Source of the DNA: Mycolicibacterium sphagni
GTDB taxonomy: Bacteria; Actinomycetota; Actinomycetes; Mycobacteriales; Mycobacteriaceae
DNA length: 64,000 bases
NCBI RefSeq assembly: GCF_002250655.1
Contig: NZ_NOZR01000004.1
Coordinates: forward strand, 248,001 to 312,000
Reading direction: 5' to 3'
Under the pieces are notes generated by a model. That model saw only the letters and a program-made list of their open reading frames with translations, did no database searches and was not told the origin of the DNA. Each line of letters opens with the position of its first letter. The first letter of the stretch is position 1. Below, piece after piece: positions 1 to 10,161 of this stretch. Made by a program: the position numbers and the translations under genes.

Positions 1-1444
1 CGAGGCTCGCGAATAGCGACACCGCCACAGCGACCGGGGTGAGGCGCGGCCACTTCACCCGCGCGGCCACCAGCAGGATCACGCCTAGGGCGGCACCGGC
101 GCCGATGAGCCAGCGTGTCGACGACGAGGCCAATCCAGCGCGGTGCAGTAGGTAGATGCCCCACGCGGCAGCGGCTATGGCCATCGCCACGGCCGCCGAC
201 CTGCTCAATACGGCCGCCAGCCCGATCAACGCGCCCACCGCCGGCGCGAGCGCGATGGTGTAGTACGGGTGGACCATGCCGGTCATGTAGCTGAACACCA
301 CAGTGCAGATGACGAACCACACGGTCCATGTGGTGAAGCCGGCCGCCTCCATCCGGGTCAGTTGCCGGCGCACCGCGAGATAGGCCACGGCCACGATCGC
401 GACCACGGCGGCAGGTATCAGCCAGGACGCCTCGTAACCCATCTCCGCGGTCAGAATGCGCAGCACCCCGGCATGGGTACTCCAGAAGCCGCGGTGCCCG
501 TGCGACGCGGTGTCCCCGGCACCGACGATGCGGTCGACGCCGTTGTACCCCAACGCCAGATTGAGCACATTGTTGTTCGTCGAACTACCGATGTAGGGGC
601 GCGAGTCGGCGGGCCACAACTGGACGATCGCCACCCACCAGCCGCCGGAAATCACCAGCGCCGCAGCAGCTCCCAACAGATGCAACGCGCGACGACGCCA
701 ATTCGTCGGTGCGAAAAGCAGATACGCGAGGCCGAAAGCGGGCAACACCATCAGACCGGCCAGCATCTTGGTCAGGAATGCCACGCCCAATGCGACACCG
801 ACGAGCACGAGCCACCGCCACGACGCGCTCGCGACCGCACGCGTCAGGAAGTAGGCGGCGGCGACCATAAGCAACACCAACAGTGCGTCGGGATTGTTGT
901 ACCGGAACATCAACGTGGCAGCCGGCGTGAGGGCCAGGACGGTGCCGGCGATCAAGCCCGCGACGGCTCCGCGAGTCGGGTCGGCGATGGTACGGCGGAC
1001 GGCGGCGTAGAGGAGCGCGACGGCGCCGACACCCATCAGCGCCTGCGGCACGAGTACCGCCCAGCTGTTCATCCCGAACAGTCGTACCGACAGACCGGTC
1101 AGCCACAGCGCGGCCGGGGGCTTGTCGACGGTGATGAAGTTGTTGGGGTCCAGCGAGCCGAAGAACCACGCAGACCAGTTCTTGGCCCCGGATTGGGCCG
1201 CGGCCGCGTAGTACGTATTGCCGTACTCGTTGATCGGCAAATTCCAGAGGTAGAGCCCAGCGGTGGCGATCAACAGGCAGGTCAGGGCGATGGCAGGCCA
1301 CACGCGAGCGGTCCGCGCCGGGGCGTCTGGTCCCGGCGCACCGACCATCTCGGTGCGATCTGCGGTGGCGGTCACCGAACTACGGTGCATGACAGCGCTG
1401 CCGAGCGCGCGTTCGGGCGCCTGAGAGATCGCTGTGTATTTCAT
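1..1444 (-). CDS. GT39/ArnT-like membrane glycosyltransferase (C-terminus cut by window edge)
   Basis: Reading leftwards from an ATG at 1444-1442 the frame stays open to the window edge (481 codons), so the C-terminus is missing. It encodes a polytopic membrane protein: a cytoplasmic N-tail of about 45 residues, a first span at about 48-67, then the GT-C hallmarks, an acidic residue just after span 1 (E73 in NEYGNTYY) and a DKPP motif at 107-110, followed by many hydrophobic segments. GT-C enzymes of this family (dolichyl/polyprenyl-phosphate-mannose transferases, ArnT) move a sugar from a lipid carrier to an acceptor outside the membrane. The acceptor here cannot be told. An alternative ATG lies at 1390. 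The start is only about 30 bp from the divergent methyltransferase start, so the two share a promoter region. Confidence 0.8.
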   Translation of the reverse strand, partial: MKYTAISQAPERALGSAVMHRSSVTATADRTEMVGAPGPDAPARTARVWPAIALTCLLIATAGLYLWNLPINEYGNTYYAAAAQSGAKNWSAWFFGSLDPNNFITVDKPPAALWLTGLSVRLFGMNSWAVLVPQALMGVGAVALLYAAVRRTIADPTRGAVAGLIAGTVLALTPAATLMFRYNNPDALLVLLMVAAAYFLTRAVASASWRWLVLVGVALGVAFLTKMLAGLMVLPAFGLAYLLFAPTNWRRRALHLLGAAAALVISGGWWVAIVQLWPADSRPYIGSSTNNNVLNLALGYNGVDRIVGAGDTASHGHRGFWSTHAGVLRILTAEMGYEASWLIPAAVVAIVAVAYLAVRRQLTRMEAAGFTTWTVWFVICTVVFSYMTGMVHPYYTIALAPAVGALIGLAAVLSRSAAVAMAIAAAAWGIYLLHRAGLASSSTRWLIGAGAALGVILLVAARVKWPRLTPVAVAVSLFASL

Positions 1445-1473
1445 GATCGAGGCGGATGTGGTGAAGTGGCGGC

Positions 1474-2241
1474 ATGTGGAACCCGCAGATCTACCTCGCC
1501 TTCGCCGACCATCGCGGACGGCCGTTTTTCGATCTCTTGGCGCGGGTCGGGGCCGAGTCGCCGCGGCGGGTGGCTGACCTGGGCTGCGGGCCGGGTAATC
1601 TCACCGAACAGCTGGCCCGGCGCTGGCCGGACGCGGAGCTAGAGGCGGTGGACAGCTCGCCGGAGATGGTCGCTGCCGCACGTGAGCGCGGTATCGATGC
1701 CGAGTGGGGTGACATCTCGGCCTGGACGCCGCGGCCAGGGACTGACGTCGTGCTGAGCAACGCTGCGCTGCAATGGATCCCCGGACAGGCCGACCTGATG
1801 GTGCGCTGGGCTGGTCAACTCGAGCCCGGCGCCTGGATCGCGGTTCAGGTTCCCGGCAATTTCGACGCCCCGTCCCATGTGGCGCTGCGCTGGCTGGCCG
1901 ATCAGGAGCCGTGGTCGAAAATATTGGGCGACTTCGCCTTCCGCACCGGCAAGGTGGTGGAGACGCCGATGCGGTACGCCGAGCTACTGACCGGCGCCGG
2001 GTGCACCGTCGATGCATGGGAGACCACATACATCCACCAGCTCAGCGGGGAGAACCCGGTGTTGAACTGGATCAGCGGTACAGCGCTCACCCCGGTGCGC
2101 GATCAGCTGACCGACGACCAGTGGCAGCAGTTCCGTGCCGAGCTGATCCCGCTGCTGGACGAGGCTTATCCGGTCCGGCCCGACGGGCGCACCTATTTCC
2201 CGTTCCGCCGGATCTTCGTCGTCGCTCAGGTGGGTGGCTGA
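1474..2241 (+). CDS. tam: trans-aconitate 2-methyltransferase
   Basis: 255 residues. A class I SAM-dependent methyltransferase: motif I is [15 protein letters not shown] (about 33-47), followed by an acidic strand end (AVDSSPEM) and the NAALQWIP segment typical of Tam. Tam enzymes methylate trans-aconitate, a spontaneous isomerisation product of the TCA intermediate cis-aconitate, and so relieve aconitase inhibition in the cytosol. Length and N-terminus ([17 protein letters not shown]) match the mycobacterial Tam (Rv0294 as I recall), and the next genes (stf0, sulfatase) are also its neighbours in M. tuberculosis. Its 3' end overlaps the convergent cysNC end by 16 bp. Confidence 0.9.
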   Translation: MWNPQIYLAFADHRGRPFFDLLARVGAESPRRVADLGCGPGNLTEQLARRWPDAELEAVDSSPEMVAAARERGIDAEWGDISAWTPRPGTDVVLSNAALQWIPGQADLMVRWAGQLEPGAWIAVQVPGNFDAPSHVALRWLADQEPWSKILGDFAFRTGKVVETPMRYAELLTGAGCTVDAWETTYIHQLSGENPVLNWISGTALTPVRDQLTDDQWQQFRAELIPLLDEAYPVRPDGRTYFPFRRIFVVAQVGG

Positions 2242-4103
2242 CGCTTCTCGTCGAGCAGGGCGAGGACTTGCTTGACGAGTCCGTCGATGTCGGCGTCGGT
2301 GGTGTCGACCACCAGATCGGCGCCCTCGGGTGCCTCGTAGGGCCCGTCGATGCCCGTCAGGCCCTTGAGCTCACCGGCGCGAGCTCGCTTGTACAGGCCC
2401 TTGGGGTCTCGCTTCTCGCACTCGCTCAACGGCGTCGCCACCCACACCTCGATGAAGGGCAGCTTCGCCGCATCGTTGAGGGCGCGTGCGATGTCGCGGT
2501 CCGACTTCAGCGGTGACACCAACGACGCCAGCGCGACCACACCGGAATCGGCGAACAACCGGGTGAGATGGCCGACCCGGCGGATGTTCTCAGCGCGGTC
2601 ACCGGCCGAGAAACCCAGATCGTCGGACAGGCCGTGGCGGATGTTGTCTCCGTCGAGCAGATACGCGACCTGCCCGGACTCCACCAGAGCCCGCTCGACG
2701 GCGACCGCGAGAGTGGACTTACCCGAGGCGGGAAGGCCGGTGAACCAGATCGTCGCACCGCGTTGTTGCGTTGCCGTCCAGCGATATTCGCGGTCCAGCG
2801 ATGACGGATGCCATTTGATGTCATTACGGGTCTGCTCGCCGGGCTTGACCTCGCGAGCTTCGAGGATCGTGCCCGCACCGACGGTGTCGTTGGAGTGTTC
2901 GTCGATCAGGATGAACGCGCCGTTGTCGCGGTCTTCGATGTAAGGATCGGCCACCACAACCGAACTGGTGCGCAGGGTGATCGAACCGATGTCGTTGATC
3001 GCCAGCTCGACGGGGCCGTCGAGCTCGTCAAGGGTCTCCGGGTCGAGCCGTGAGTGCAATGCCTGCACGGTGGCCCGCACAGTTCTGGTTCCTTGCTTGA
3101 GTGCCACCCGGTCACCGGCACGCAACGGGGTGTCGGTGAACCAGCACACGGTGGCATCCAGTTCCCGGGCCAGTCTCGGCAGATATGCCTCATCGAGGCC
3201 GCTGACCAGGACGTCACCACGACCCACATCGATATCATCGGCAAGCTCCACCGAAACCGACAGCGGCGCAACCGCAGTCGTGCGCGCGTCGTCGAGGACG
3301 TCGACGGCGGTCACCACCGAGCTGGTCCCTGCCGGCAGGGAGATAACCGGATCGCCGACCGTCAGGGTGCCGGCCGTCAGCCGCCCGGTGTACCGCCGGC
3401 GCTGCTCGGCGGTCGGCCGCGACACCCACTGGATCGGCAGCCGAAGCCGGTTCGCTTCGGCCTGCGGGGCGGCCAGCTCCACCTGCTCGAGGTACTCCAG
3501 CAACGTCGGACCCTCGTACCACGGCGTCTTGTCGGAGCGGTGCACCACATTGTCGCCATGCTTGGCTGCTATCGGGATGACCGTCAGATTTAGGCCGCCG
3601 AGGCGCGCGGACAGCTGCCGCAGCTGATCTTCGACCTCGGTGAACCGAGCCTGATCGAATCCGACGAGGTCGATCTTGTTGACCGTGGCCACGAAGTGCT
3701 TGATGCCGACGAGTTTGGCGATGCGGGCGTGCCGGCGGGTCTGCCGGAGCACACCGGCGCGCGCGTCCACGAGCAGGATCGCGGCGTGCGCGTTGGAGGC
3801 GCCGGTGAACATGTTGCGGGTGTAGCGCTCGTGGCCCGGTGTGTCCGCCAGGATGTAGCTGCGGGTTTCCGTTGAAAAGAACCGGTAGGCCACGTCGATC
3901 GTGATGCCCTGCTCGCGCTCGGCACGCAGACCATCGGACAGCGCGGCCAGGTCGGCTACGCCTTCCTCGTCGGTGACCGCCTCCAGGTGATCGAGCGGCA
4001 GGCTGTCGGTGTCGTGCAGCAGCCTGCCGATCAGGGTGCTCTTGCCGTCGTCCACCGAGCCTGCGGTGGTGATCCTCAGCAGCTGACGTGTCACCGTCGT
4101 CAT
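2226..4103 (-). CDS. cysNC: Bifunctional ATP sulfurylase GTPase subunit / APS kinase (CysNC)
   Basis: 625 residues in two fused enzymes. The CysN half (about 1-430) is an EF-Tu-like GTPase with P-loop GSVDDGKS (15-22), [12 protein letters not shown] and VNKIDLV. With CysD it couples GTP hydrolysis to formation of adenylyl sulfate (APS). The CysC half (about 445-620) has its own P-loop GLPASGKS and the DGDNIRHGL motif, and phosphorylates APS to PAPS, the universal sulfuryl donor. The start codon overlaps the cysD stop (TGATG), so translation is coupled. The fusion channels sulfate to PAPS, which fits the sulfotransferase gene just upstream. All expected nucleotide-binding motifs are intact. 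Confidence 0.96.
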   Translation of the reverse strand: MTTVTRQLLRITTAGSVDDGKSTLIGRLLHDTDSLPLDHLEAVTDEEGVADLAALSDGLRAEREQGITIDVAYRFFSTETRSYILADTPGHERYTRNMFTGASNAHAAILLVDARAGVLRQTRRHARIAKLVGIKHFVATVNKIDLVGFDQARFTEVEDQLRQLSARLGGLNLTVIPIAAKHGDNVVHRSDKTPWYEGPTLLEYLEQVELAAPQAEANRLRLPIQWVSRPTAEQRRRYTGRLTAGTLTVGDPVISLPAGTSSVVTAVDVLDDARTTAVAPLSVSVELADDIDVGRGDVLVSGLDEAYLPRLARELDATVCWFTDTPLRAGDRVALKQGTRTVRATVQALHSRLDPETLDELDGPVELAINDIGSITLRTSSVVVADPYIEDRDNGAFILIDEHSNDTVGAGTILEAREVKPGEQTRNDIKWHPSSLDREYRWTATQQRGATIWFTGLPASGKSTLAVAVERALVESGQVAYLLDGDNIRHGLSDDLGFSAGDRAENIRRVGHLTRLFADSGVVALASLVSPLKSDRDIARALNDAAKLPFIEVWVATPLSECEKRDPKGLYKRARAGELKGLTGIDGPYEAPEGADLVVDTTDADIDGLVKQVLALLDEKRQPPT

Positions 4104-5029
4104 CAGAAATAGCCTTCGCGTTTACGGTCTTCCATGGCAGCGGCCGACGTGCGGTCGTCGGCGCGGGTCTCACCGCGTTCGGACACTGTCGCGGCCGAGA
4201 TTTCGGCGATGACGCCGTCGATACCGGTCGCCCTGGAACGGACAGCCCCGGTGATGGTCAGATCGCCGACCGTTCGGTATCGCACCCACTCGAGCGCAGA
4301 GCTTTCGTCGCCCTGAGGTTGGGTGTATTCGGACACCGCGAGCAGGATCCCGTCACGCTCGAAAACCTCACGCTCGTGGGCGAAGTAGATCGACGGGAGT
4401 TCGAGGTCCTCCAGTTCGATATAACGCCAGATGTCCAACTCGGTCCAATTGCTCAGCGGGAACACCCGCACCTGTTCGCCCTTCTTGATGCGGCCGTTGT
4501 AGAGCGACCAGGGCTCGGGTCGCTGGGCGCGCGGATCCCACTGGCCGAACTCGTCGCGGAAGCTCAGGATCCGCTCTTTGGCCCTGGCTCGTTCCTCGTC
4601 CCGTCGCGCACCGCCGAACGCTGCGTCGAAATCGCCCGCCTCAAGGGCATCGAGCAGTGTGCGGGTCTGCTGGCGGTTCCGCGACGCGCCTTCACCCGGG
4701 TCGGCGACCCGGCCGGTGTCGATCGACTCCTGCACCGACGCAACGATCAGCTTGTGCCCCTCACCGGTGACTCGGCGGTCGCGGAATTCGATGACCTCGT
4801 CAAAGTTGTGTCCGGTGTCGACATGCAGCACCGGGAACGGCAGGGGAGAGGGCCGAAATGCCTTCTCCGCCAGACGGAGTAGGACGATCGAATCCTTGCC
4901 GGCCGAGAAGAGCAGCACCGGGCGCTGCAGTTCGGCCACGACCTCCCGGATGATATGGACGGATTCGGCCTCCAGTAGGCGCAATTCGTCGACGTGGGTG
5001 GTGTCCACTGTGCTTGTGTCGGTGGTCAT
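4103..5029 (-). CDS. cysD: Sulfate adenylyltransferase subunit 2
   Basis: 308 residues, the usual length for CysD. It is the ATP pyrophosphatase-fold subunit that makes APS from ATP and sulfate with CysN. Seen in the sequence: the PP-loop [15 protein letters not shown] (about 40-55), [17 protein letters not shown], and the conserved [23 protein letters not shown] region, here split between positions about 190 and 215. It overlaps the upstream sulfotransferase gene by four bases (ATGA at 5026-5029) and cysNC by one base, so the three genes are translationally coupled. Confidence 0.96.
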   Translation of the reverse strand: MTTDTSTVDTTHVDELRLLEAESVHIIREVVAELQRPVLLFSAGKDSIVLLRLAEKAFRPSPLPFPVLHVDTGHNFDEVIEFRDRRVTGEGHKLIVASVQESIDTGRVADPGEGASRNRQQTRTLLDALEAGDFDAAFGGARRDEERARAKERILSFRDEFGQWDPRAQRPEPWSLYNGRIKKGEQVRVFPLSNWTELDIWRYIELEDLELPSIYFAHEREVFERDGILLAVSEYTQPQGDESSALEWVRYRTVGDLTITGAVRSRATGIDGVIAEISAATVSERGETRADDRTSAAAMEDRKREGYF

Positions 5030-5829
5030 GTCGGCAGGCCTTCCCGTTCCGCGTCGGCACGGTAGCGGTCGACCCAGTCGTCGGAGCGCTGGTCGGCCTG
5101 GCGTTCCAGGACGGGCGCGGGTGCCAACCGGGGGTCTTCGCCGAGGGCTTCGAGGACCTGTGCGACAACGTCAGTCAAATTCCGCCACAACACCGGGTAG
5201 GGAACGTCGAGCGGATGGACGTCCTCTTCGCTGAACCACGTGCGCCAGCCCTCCTCCTGCGCGCGCAGCATCCGCACCACGTGGGCGATCGCCCCGGCGT
5301 GATACTCGGCCCTGGCGTCACGCACGGGGTCGGGGCGACCACGCCAGACCCTGGTCTGGACCGCGCGCCAGAACGACACGGCCTGCGACACCACGTCGGG
5401 GCGATAGACGTGGATCAGCACCGGGTCGCTGCCGACGACGTCGCGGATAGCCGACAGCAGGCCCGACCCCGACCGCTCAGGCAGATCCTTGGCGCGGCTG
5501 AGCAGCAGGGGGGTCTGGTTCCACATCAGTTTGCCGCCCCAGATGCCGTTGGGCGTTCGGCCGACGGTCTGGATGTAGTCGCGCCAGATCTCGGCGGGAG
5601 CAAGATCGGGCTTGCCCTCGATCAGCGGGTCGAGCAGTTGCAGAATCGACGGGTCGTCGGTGTCGGCGAACCACTCCCGTGGCTGCGGCGACATGCTGGT
5701 GGTGGGCAGGTACTGGAAGAACTCCTGGGGTTCACCGGCCACACCAGTGGCTCGCAGTGATTCGACCAACAGCGTGCTGCCGCTGCGCTGGGAGGCAAGC
5801 ACGAGGTAGGCGGTCGGATGAGCGGGCAT
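5026..5829 (-). CDS. stf0: Stf0-type PAPS-dependent carbohydrate (trehalose) sulfotransferase
   Basis: 267 residues, the length of mycobacterial Stf0. The N-terminal PAPS 5'-phosphosulfate loop is [14 protein letters not shown] (12-25), followed by GEPQEFF with Glu36. In the characterised Stf0 enzymes a Glu at this position is the proposed catalytic base acting on trehalose. Stf0 makes trehalose 2-sulfate, the first step towards sulfolipid-type glycolipids in M. tuberculosis; many other mycobacteria carry Stf0 without SL-1. The gene lies 68 bp downstream of a sulfatase and overlaps cysD by four bases, so donor supply and use are co-expressed. The trehalose substrate is inferred from family and synteny (Rv0295c). 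Confidence 0.9.
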   Translation of the reverse strand: MPAHPTAYLVLASQRSGSTLLVESLRATGVAGEPQEFFQYLPTTSMSPQPREWFADTDDPSILQLLDPLIEGKPDLAPAEIWRDYIQTVGRTPNGIWGGKLMWNQTPLLLSRAKDLPERSGSGLLSAIRDVVGSDPVLIHVYRPDVVSQAVSFWRAVQTRVWRGRPDPVRDARAEYHAGAIAHVVRMLRAQEEGWRTWFSEEDVHPLDVPYPVLWRNLTDVVAQVLEALGEDPRLAPAPVLERQADQRSDDWVDRYRADAEREGLPT

Positions 5830-5896
5830 GCGCTGAAGCCTAATCGCACTGCGACACTGACGCCGACGTCAGATTTTAAACTCTCGCTGACGAAAA

Positions 5897-7288
5897 CTAT
5901 TGCTGGGAGCCAACTTCGTCGTCGAGTCCGCGCTCAGCGGCGATGGCGGACCTGCTCGTCAGTGTATGACCGTTGATCTCGTAATAGGTCTCGGTGTAGC
6001 GCGCCGCGATTCGCGTTCCGGCGAACTCGGAGGGGATGACGTCACCCGTCTTCTGCCGCCACTCATTGAGCCGCACCGCGAGATCGTCGGCGATGATCTC
6101 GGCTTCCTCTGTCGTTTCAGCGCCCAGCAGGTTGGTCGACTCGTGGGGATCGGTTTCAAGGTTGTACAGCTCGCGCGCCGGGCGCGGCCCGTGGATGAAC
6201 GGCTCGACCGCCTGTCCTGATGGGCTCTCCTCGATGTCCAGCGGCAAATCGAGCAGGGGCCGTCGCGCGTAGTTCTCGATGTAGCTGTACTTCTTGGTTC
6301 GGATCGCCCTGATCGGATCGTAGGAGTCGTGGTAGGTCTTCTCGGTGTAGACGTGATCGCGGACCTCGTCGGGATTGTCCTGCCGGGTAAGCAGATTGAC
6401 CGCATGAGAGAGGCCCTCGATGTCTTGGCCGGGGGTGATGCCGACCAGCTCCAGCAGTGTCGGCATGAGATCAACGCCGCTGAACAACTCCTCGTAGACA
6501 AGCGGTGTGGTCTGCAGCCGGCGTGGTGGGCGGATGATGGTCGCGATGCCGGTGCCGGCGTCGTACAGGGTGGACTTCGCGCGGGGGAAGGCCGGGCCGT
6601 GGTCGGTCAGGAACACCACCCAGGTGTCGGCGTCGAGCCCGGTGTCGGCCAGGGTGTCCAGAAGCCGGCCGACCGCGGCATCGGCAACTGCGATCGACCC
6701 GTAGAACTCGGCGAGGTCGCCGCGAACCTCGGGGGTGTCCGGCAGGAAGTCAGGCACGTCGACGTCTGCGTTGTCGGCGGGTTCGTAACGGTCGCGGGGA
6801 TAGGGGCGGTGAGTCTCGAAGAAACCGGCGGTGAGCAAAAACGGCGTGCCCTCTTCGATCGGGGCGCTTTCGGTGAGCCACTTCTGAGCCTGCTCAACGA
6901 CATATTCGCAGAACGAATTGGAGACGTCGAACTCGTCGTACCCCAGCCGAACTGGGAATGACGTTTCATGCTGCATGCCGAAAAGTGCTGAGTACCAACC
7001 ATTGTCGTGCAAGATATGCGGCAGGGTGCGGACCCCGGTGCGGTACTCGAACCCGTGGTGAGCCAGGCCGATCAAGCCGTTACTGTGCGGGTAGCGGCCG
7101 GTGAACAGCGAGCCGCGCGATGGTGAGCACAGCGGCGCGGTGGCGTGGGCGCGGGTGAACAGGATGCCCTCGGCGGCCAGCTGGTCCAAGCGTGGGCTCG
7201 ACACCCCTGGATATCCGTAGACACCCAGGCTACGGCCCAGGTCATGCCAGTGGACGATCAACAGGTTGTCGCGCTGGGGCTGGCTCAC
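5897..7288 (-). CDS. Type I (formylglycine) sulfatase
   Basis: 463 residues from the GTG at 7288-7286, chosen because GGAGG lies 8 bases upstream; an in-frame start at 7357 would add 23 poorly conserved residues. The sulfatase signature CSPSRGSLFTGRYPHSNG is intact. Its Cys (residue 54) would be converted to formylglycine, and HDLGRS near the N-terminus and FLTDHG provide metal-site residues. It hydrolyses sulfate esters; the substrate is unknown. No signal peptide is visible, so it is probably cytosolic. It is the first gene of a probable sulfatase-stf0-cysD-cysNC operon, and its counterpart by position is Rv0296c. Confidence 0.9.
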   Translation of the reverse strand: MSQPQRDNLLIVHWHDLGRSLGVYGYPGVSSPRLDQLAAEGILFTRAHATAPLCSPSRGSLFTGRYPHSNGLIGLAHHGFEYRTGVRTLPHILHDNGWYSALFGMQHETSFPVRLGYDEFDVSNSFCEYVVEQAQKWLTESAPIEEGTPFLLTAGFFETHRPYPRDRYEPADNADVDVPDFLPDTPEVRGDLAEFYGSIAVADAAVGRLLDTLADTGLDADTWVVFLTDHGPAFPRAKSTLYDAGTGIATIIRPPRRLQTTPLVYEELFSGVDLMPTLLELVGITPGQDIEGLSHAVNLLTRQDNPDEVRDHVYTEKTYHDSYDPIRAIRTKKYSYIENYARRPLLDLPLDIEESPSGQAVEPFIHGPRPARELYNLETDPHESTNLLGAETTEEAEIIADDLAVRLNEWRQKTGDVIPSEFAGTRIAARYTETYYEINGHTLTSRSAIAAERGLDDEVGSQQ

Positions 7289-7407
7289 GCAGATTGCCTC
7301 CGTTCGGTTCGTGGGGTCTAGCTTGCCCCTCCGAGTGACCCTGCCTACACCCGACATCCCTTACAAGGGTTATCCACACGCGGAATTTAGCGCAACAACG
7401 GCATCGA

Positions 7408-7890
7408 TCACGGGTTGTGGGGCACTTCCACTGCGCGGTAGACGTATTCAGGGGGTACGTCGAACTCGAGGTGCCTTATGGGCAGCCGGCTCAGCACATC
7501 TTCAGGAATGTCGGCTTTGTAGGTCAGTGAGAGCTGGCCGCTGAACTGGGAATCGACGGCGGCGACATCGACTTCCAAACTCACTCCCCTGCCGGATATT
7601 TCAGCCGTCACAGAACCCTGTTGCGGATCACTCCACCGGACGTCCATCGTGCGCCCGGCGACCTTGGGCACGCTCGACAAAGTCGCAACCGCGCGCTGCG
7701 AAGTAAACACCAGCGAACCCACGTAACTCGCGAAACTGCCGCTGGCACGCAGACCGGGCACCTTGCCGCTGAAACGGCGGCTCACCGCAACGTATTCGGC
7801 CAGGTAGATGATGCCCTCGCTGTCGAATTGCTCGCGCATGTCACGCGGAAGCTTGCCGATCCCGAACAAACGGCGCAGGAATATGGCCAT
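7408..7890 (-). CDS. Conserved hypothetical protein, 160 aa
   Basis: I do not recognise a named family. The start is set at the ATG at 7890 (MAIFLRRLFGIGKLP); the frame opens further upstream to 7962, but that would run into the divergent PAP2 gene. The protein has no signal peptide or membrane span. The middle (GSFASYVGSLVFTSQRAVATL) and the alternating hydrophobic pattern after it suggest an all-beta domain, and the C-terminus is PEYVYRAVEVPHNP. It lies 119 bp downstream of the sulfatase start, so it may be read into that operon, and is 40 bp from the divergent PAP2 start. Confidence 0.7.
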   Translation of the reverse strand: MAIFLRRLFGIGKLPRDMREQFDSEGIIYLAEYVAVSRRFSGKVPGLRASGSFASYVGSLVFTSQRAVATLSSVPKVAGRTMDVRWSDPQQGSVTAEISGRGVSLEVDVAAVDSQFSGQLSLTYKADIPEDVLSRLPIRHLEFDVPPEYVYRAVEVPHNP

Positions 7891-7930
7891 GCCGACGATC
7901 GTGCCAGACCGTGCTGGTACTGAAGTAGGG

Positions 7931-8599
7931 ATGGTAGCGAGAAAATCCTGGCTGATCACCACAGCCGTAGTTGCCGCGCTCGTGTATGCGGCGATGTGGG
8001 TCGGCTATGCCCAGAACTGGGCGTGGCTGTGTGCCGTCGACATGCACCTGTTGCGTCCATTCCACGATTTCGGCACCGCCCACCCCGGATGGGTGTCGTT
8101 CTGGGTGGTGTTTTGCGTCCTGTTCGGGCCGAGCGGTTTTCGAGTGGTCGGCCTGGTGCTGCTCATCGTGGCGCTCGTTCGTCGCAATGTGGCGTCGGCG
8201 CTGTTCTTGATGATCAGCATCGGCTTGATGGGATTTCTGGCTGAGGGAGCCAAATCCGTCACGGGCCGGCCGCGTCCAGCGACGGCACTGGTATCCGCGG
8301 CATCGACGTCGTTTCCGTCCGGGCATGCCCTGGGGGCGATGGTCGGTGTCTTGGCCCTGCTCACGGTGTTGTGGCCCAGCCTCACAACCCGAATCCGCAC
8401 GGTACTTGCCGGTCTGGGCGGTGTGCTGGTCGTGGTGGTCGGTGTGGCGCGGGTGGTGCTCAACGTCCATCACCCATCGGACGTGGTGGCCGGGTGGGCG
8501 CTCGGCTACTTGTTTTACCTGCTGTGCCTGCGCGTGGTCCCGCCACGCGGCCTTAGGACCGCGGCCGGAAGACCGGCAGCGCCCGATAGCGCGCAGTGA
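7931..8599 (+). CDS. PAP2-family membrane lipid phosphatase
   Basis: 222 residues from ATG 7931, preceded by GAAGTAGGG. Five or six hydrophobic segments carry the three-part PAP2 signature: KSVTGRPRP (motif 1), SFPSGHAL (motif 2) and RVVLNVHHPSDVVAG (motif 3, with catalytic His and Asp). Family members remove phosphate from phosphatidate or polyprenyl pyrophosphates on the outer membrane face; the substrate here is unknown. It is a paralogue of the gene at 25477-26211, sharing long blocks such as STSFPSGHAL and VGVLALLTV. Its last 47 bases overlap the end of the convergent PAP2-DGK fusion gene. Confidence 0.9.
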   Translation: MVARKSWLITTAVVAALVYAAMWVGYAQNWAWLCAVDMHLLRPFHDFGTAHPGWVSFWVVFCVLFGPSGFRVVGLVLLIVALVRRNVASALFLMISIGLMGFLAEGAKSVTGRPRPATALVSAASTSFPSGHALGAMVGVLALLTVLWPSLTTRIRTVLAGLGGVLVVVVGVARVVLNVHHPSDVVAGWALGYLFYLLCLRVVPPRGLRTAAGRPAAPDSAQ

Positions 8600-10043
8600 A
8601 ACTCGCGCGCTCAAAGGCGTGCTCGACTTCGCCGTCGTGGGCCAGCGGTGTCGGACCGTCGACAGCCTCGAAGGAGAACTCCGGCACCTGCATCTCGTGG
8701 TAGAGCGGGCTGCGTTCCAGCCGGCCGAGTGCCAGTGCGCTGACGATACGCAAGGTGCTCAGCCGCCGACCGGCCTCCAGGATGCGGATGTCGATGAGCC
8801 CGTCGTCCATGCGGGTGCGCCTAGACGGCGCGAAACCCGATGGGAGATAAAGGGAATTGCCCAGGAAGAACAACGAGGTCTGGATGGTCTTGTTGTCGAA
8901 CCGGATGCGCACCGGCGTCCCCTTGCGCAGCGTGTGCAACATCGCGTACAAGCCTGCCAGCGGTTTGCCGATCTTGTGTTCGAGCTTTTCGCGGGTCCGC
9001 ACGAACTGGGGGTAGGCGGCGATGCTGGCGGTGTTGATAACCAGGTGGTCTTCGTTGAGGCGAACCACGTCCACACAGGACACGTCGCCGGCGCGGATGG
9101 CCGAGACGGTGCGCTCGACGGTGTCGCAGCCGATGTCTTTGGCGAAGTGGTTGAAAGTGCCGGCGGGGAAGACCGCCAACGGCACTCCAGCAGCGATGGC
9201 CACCCCGGCTGCACACGACACGGTGCCGTCGCCGCCACCCACCCCGAGCACCTCGGCGCGCTGGGCGGCCTCCCGCAGTACGGTCTCCGGGTCGTCATCA
9301 CCGCCGAGTTCGACGATCTCGGCCTTGGGGAGCTTCTCGCGGACCTCCTCGATGACGCGGGTTCCGGTGCCGCTGCCCGAGGCCGGGTTGATGACGAGGA
9401 CGACGCCGTCGCCGTCGGGACGTTGGGGCGTGTCCACGAGCAGCGGCTCGGTGGTCGGCAACTTGGCCGGCACGATCGGCGGTACCAGGCGCCCGCCCAG
9501 CACCGCGATCGCGGCCCCGATACCGAAGCCGGCGAACACGTCGCCGGGATAGTGCGCGCCGGTGGCCACTCGGGACAGACCCACCAGGCCGGCCAGCAGG
9601 GCCAGGCCGAGCCCCAGTGGCGGGTTCTCCAGGCCGACGCCGACAGCGAAGGCGGCTGCGCTGGCCGAATGGCCGGAGGGAAGCGAGTTCGACGTCGGCA
9701 TCCTGCGGGCGCGTCGGACCAGGGGCACCCGACTGGTGTTGGGCCGCGGGCGCTTCCACACGCGCTTGGCCACCTGGTTGGTGACCAGGCTGGTGACGGC
9801 CAGCGAGACCACTCCACGGCCCGCGCCGCGGCGTGCCGACGGTGATCCCGTCGCGACCAGGGCCGCTGCGATGGCGAACCACAGCTTGGAGTGGTCGGCG
9901 GCGCGGGTCAGGACGGGCATTGCCTTGTCGAGCAGCGCGGTCGGCGACTCGGCGACGGCCTCGAACAGTTCACGGTCCAGCGTGCCCAGCCCGCCCGTGA
10001 TCTGACGGATGCCCTGACCTTCGAGCAAGCTTCGCGATGTCAT
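8553..10043 (-). CDS. Fused PAP2 phosphatase / diacylglycerol-kinase-type lipid kinase
   Basis: 496 residues from ATG 10043 (MTSRSLLEGQ); an upstream ATG at 10070 is possible. The N-terminal half (about 1-200) is a PAP2 domain with KRVWKRPRP, SLPSGHSASAAA and RVATGAHYPGDVFAG. The C-terminal half (about 215-490) is a DAGK catalytic domain with NPASGSGTG, the nucleotide loop GVGGGDGTVSCAAG and PAGTFNHFAKDIG. One polypeptide therefore carries both a lipid kinase and a lipid phosphatase, so it could interconvert a lipid and its phosphate, or act on different substrates on the two sides of the membrane. Such fusions are known in mycobacteria. It is convergent with the stand-alone PAP2 gene. Confidence 0.92.
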   Translation of the reverse strand: MTSRSLLEGQGIRQITGGLGTLDRELFEAVAESPTALLDKAMPVLTRAADHSKLWFAIAAALVATGSPSARRGAGRGVVSLAVTSLVTNQVAKRVWKRPRPNTSRVPLVRRARRMPTSNSLPSGHSASAAAFAVGVGLENPPLGLGLALLAGLVGLSRVATGAHYPGDVFAGFGIGAAIAVLGGRLVPPIVPAKLPTTEPLLVDTPQRPDGDGVVLVINPASGSGTGTRVIEEVREKLPKAEIVELGGDDDPETVLREAAQRAEVLGVGGGDGTVSCAAGVAIAAGVPLAVFPAGTFNHFAKDIGCDTVERTVSAIRAGDVSCVDVVRLNEDHLVINTASIAAYPQFVRTREKLEHKIGKPLAGLYAMLHTLRKGTPVRIRFDNKTIQTSLFFLGNSLYLPSGFAPSRRTRMDDGLIDIRILEAGRRLSTLRIVSALALGRLERSPLYHEMQVPEFSFEAVDGPTPLAHDGEVEHAFERASFTARYRALPVFRPRS

Positions 10044-10161
10044 CAACCCAACGTAGCGGTGAGGTCTCACCGAATTTTTCTACGGCGTTGTCAATTCCGC
10101 GACCTGTCCGCGCATCCGGGTGTGAAATCACAAGAACGTCCGCGCGAGTGAAGGAGCCGCC

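Noticed and set aside
269..1642. 457-codon open frame on the plus strand
   Set aside because: Antisense to the GT39-type glycosyltransferase, whose spans and DKPP motif establish the minus strand as coding. It also runs into the methyltransferase in the wrong frame.
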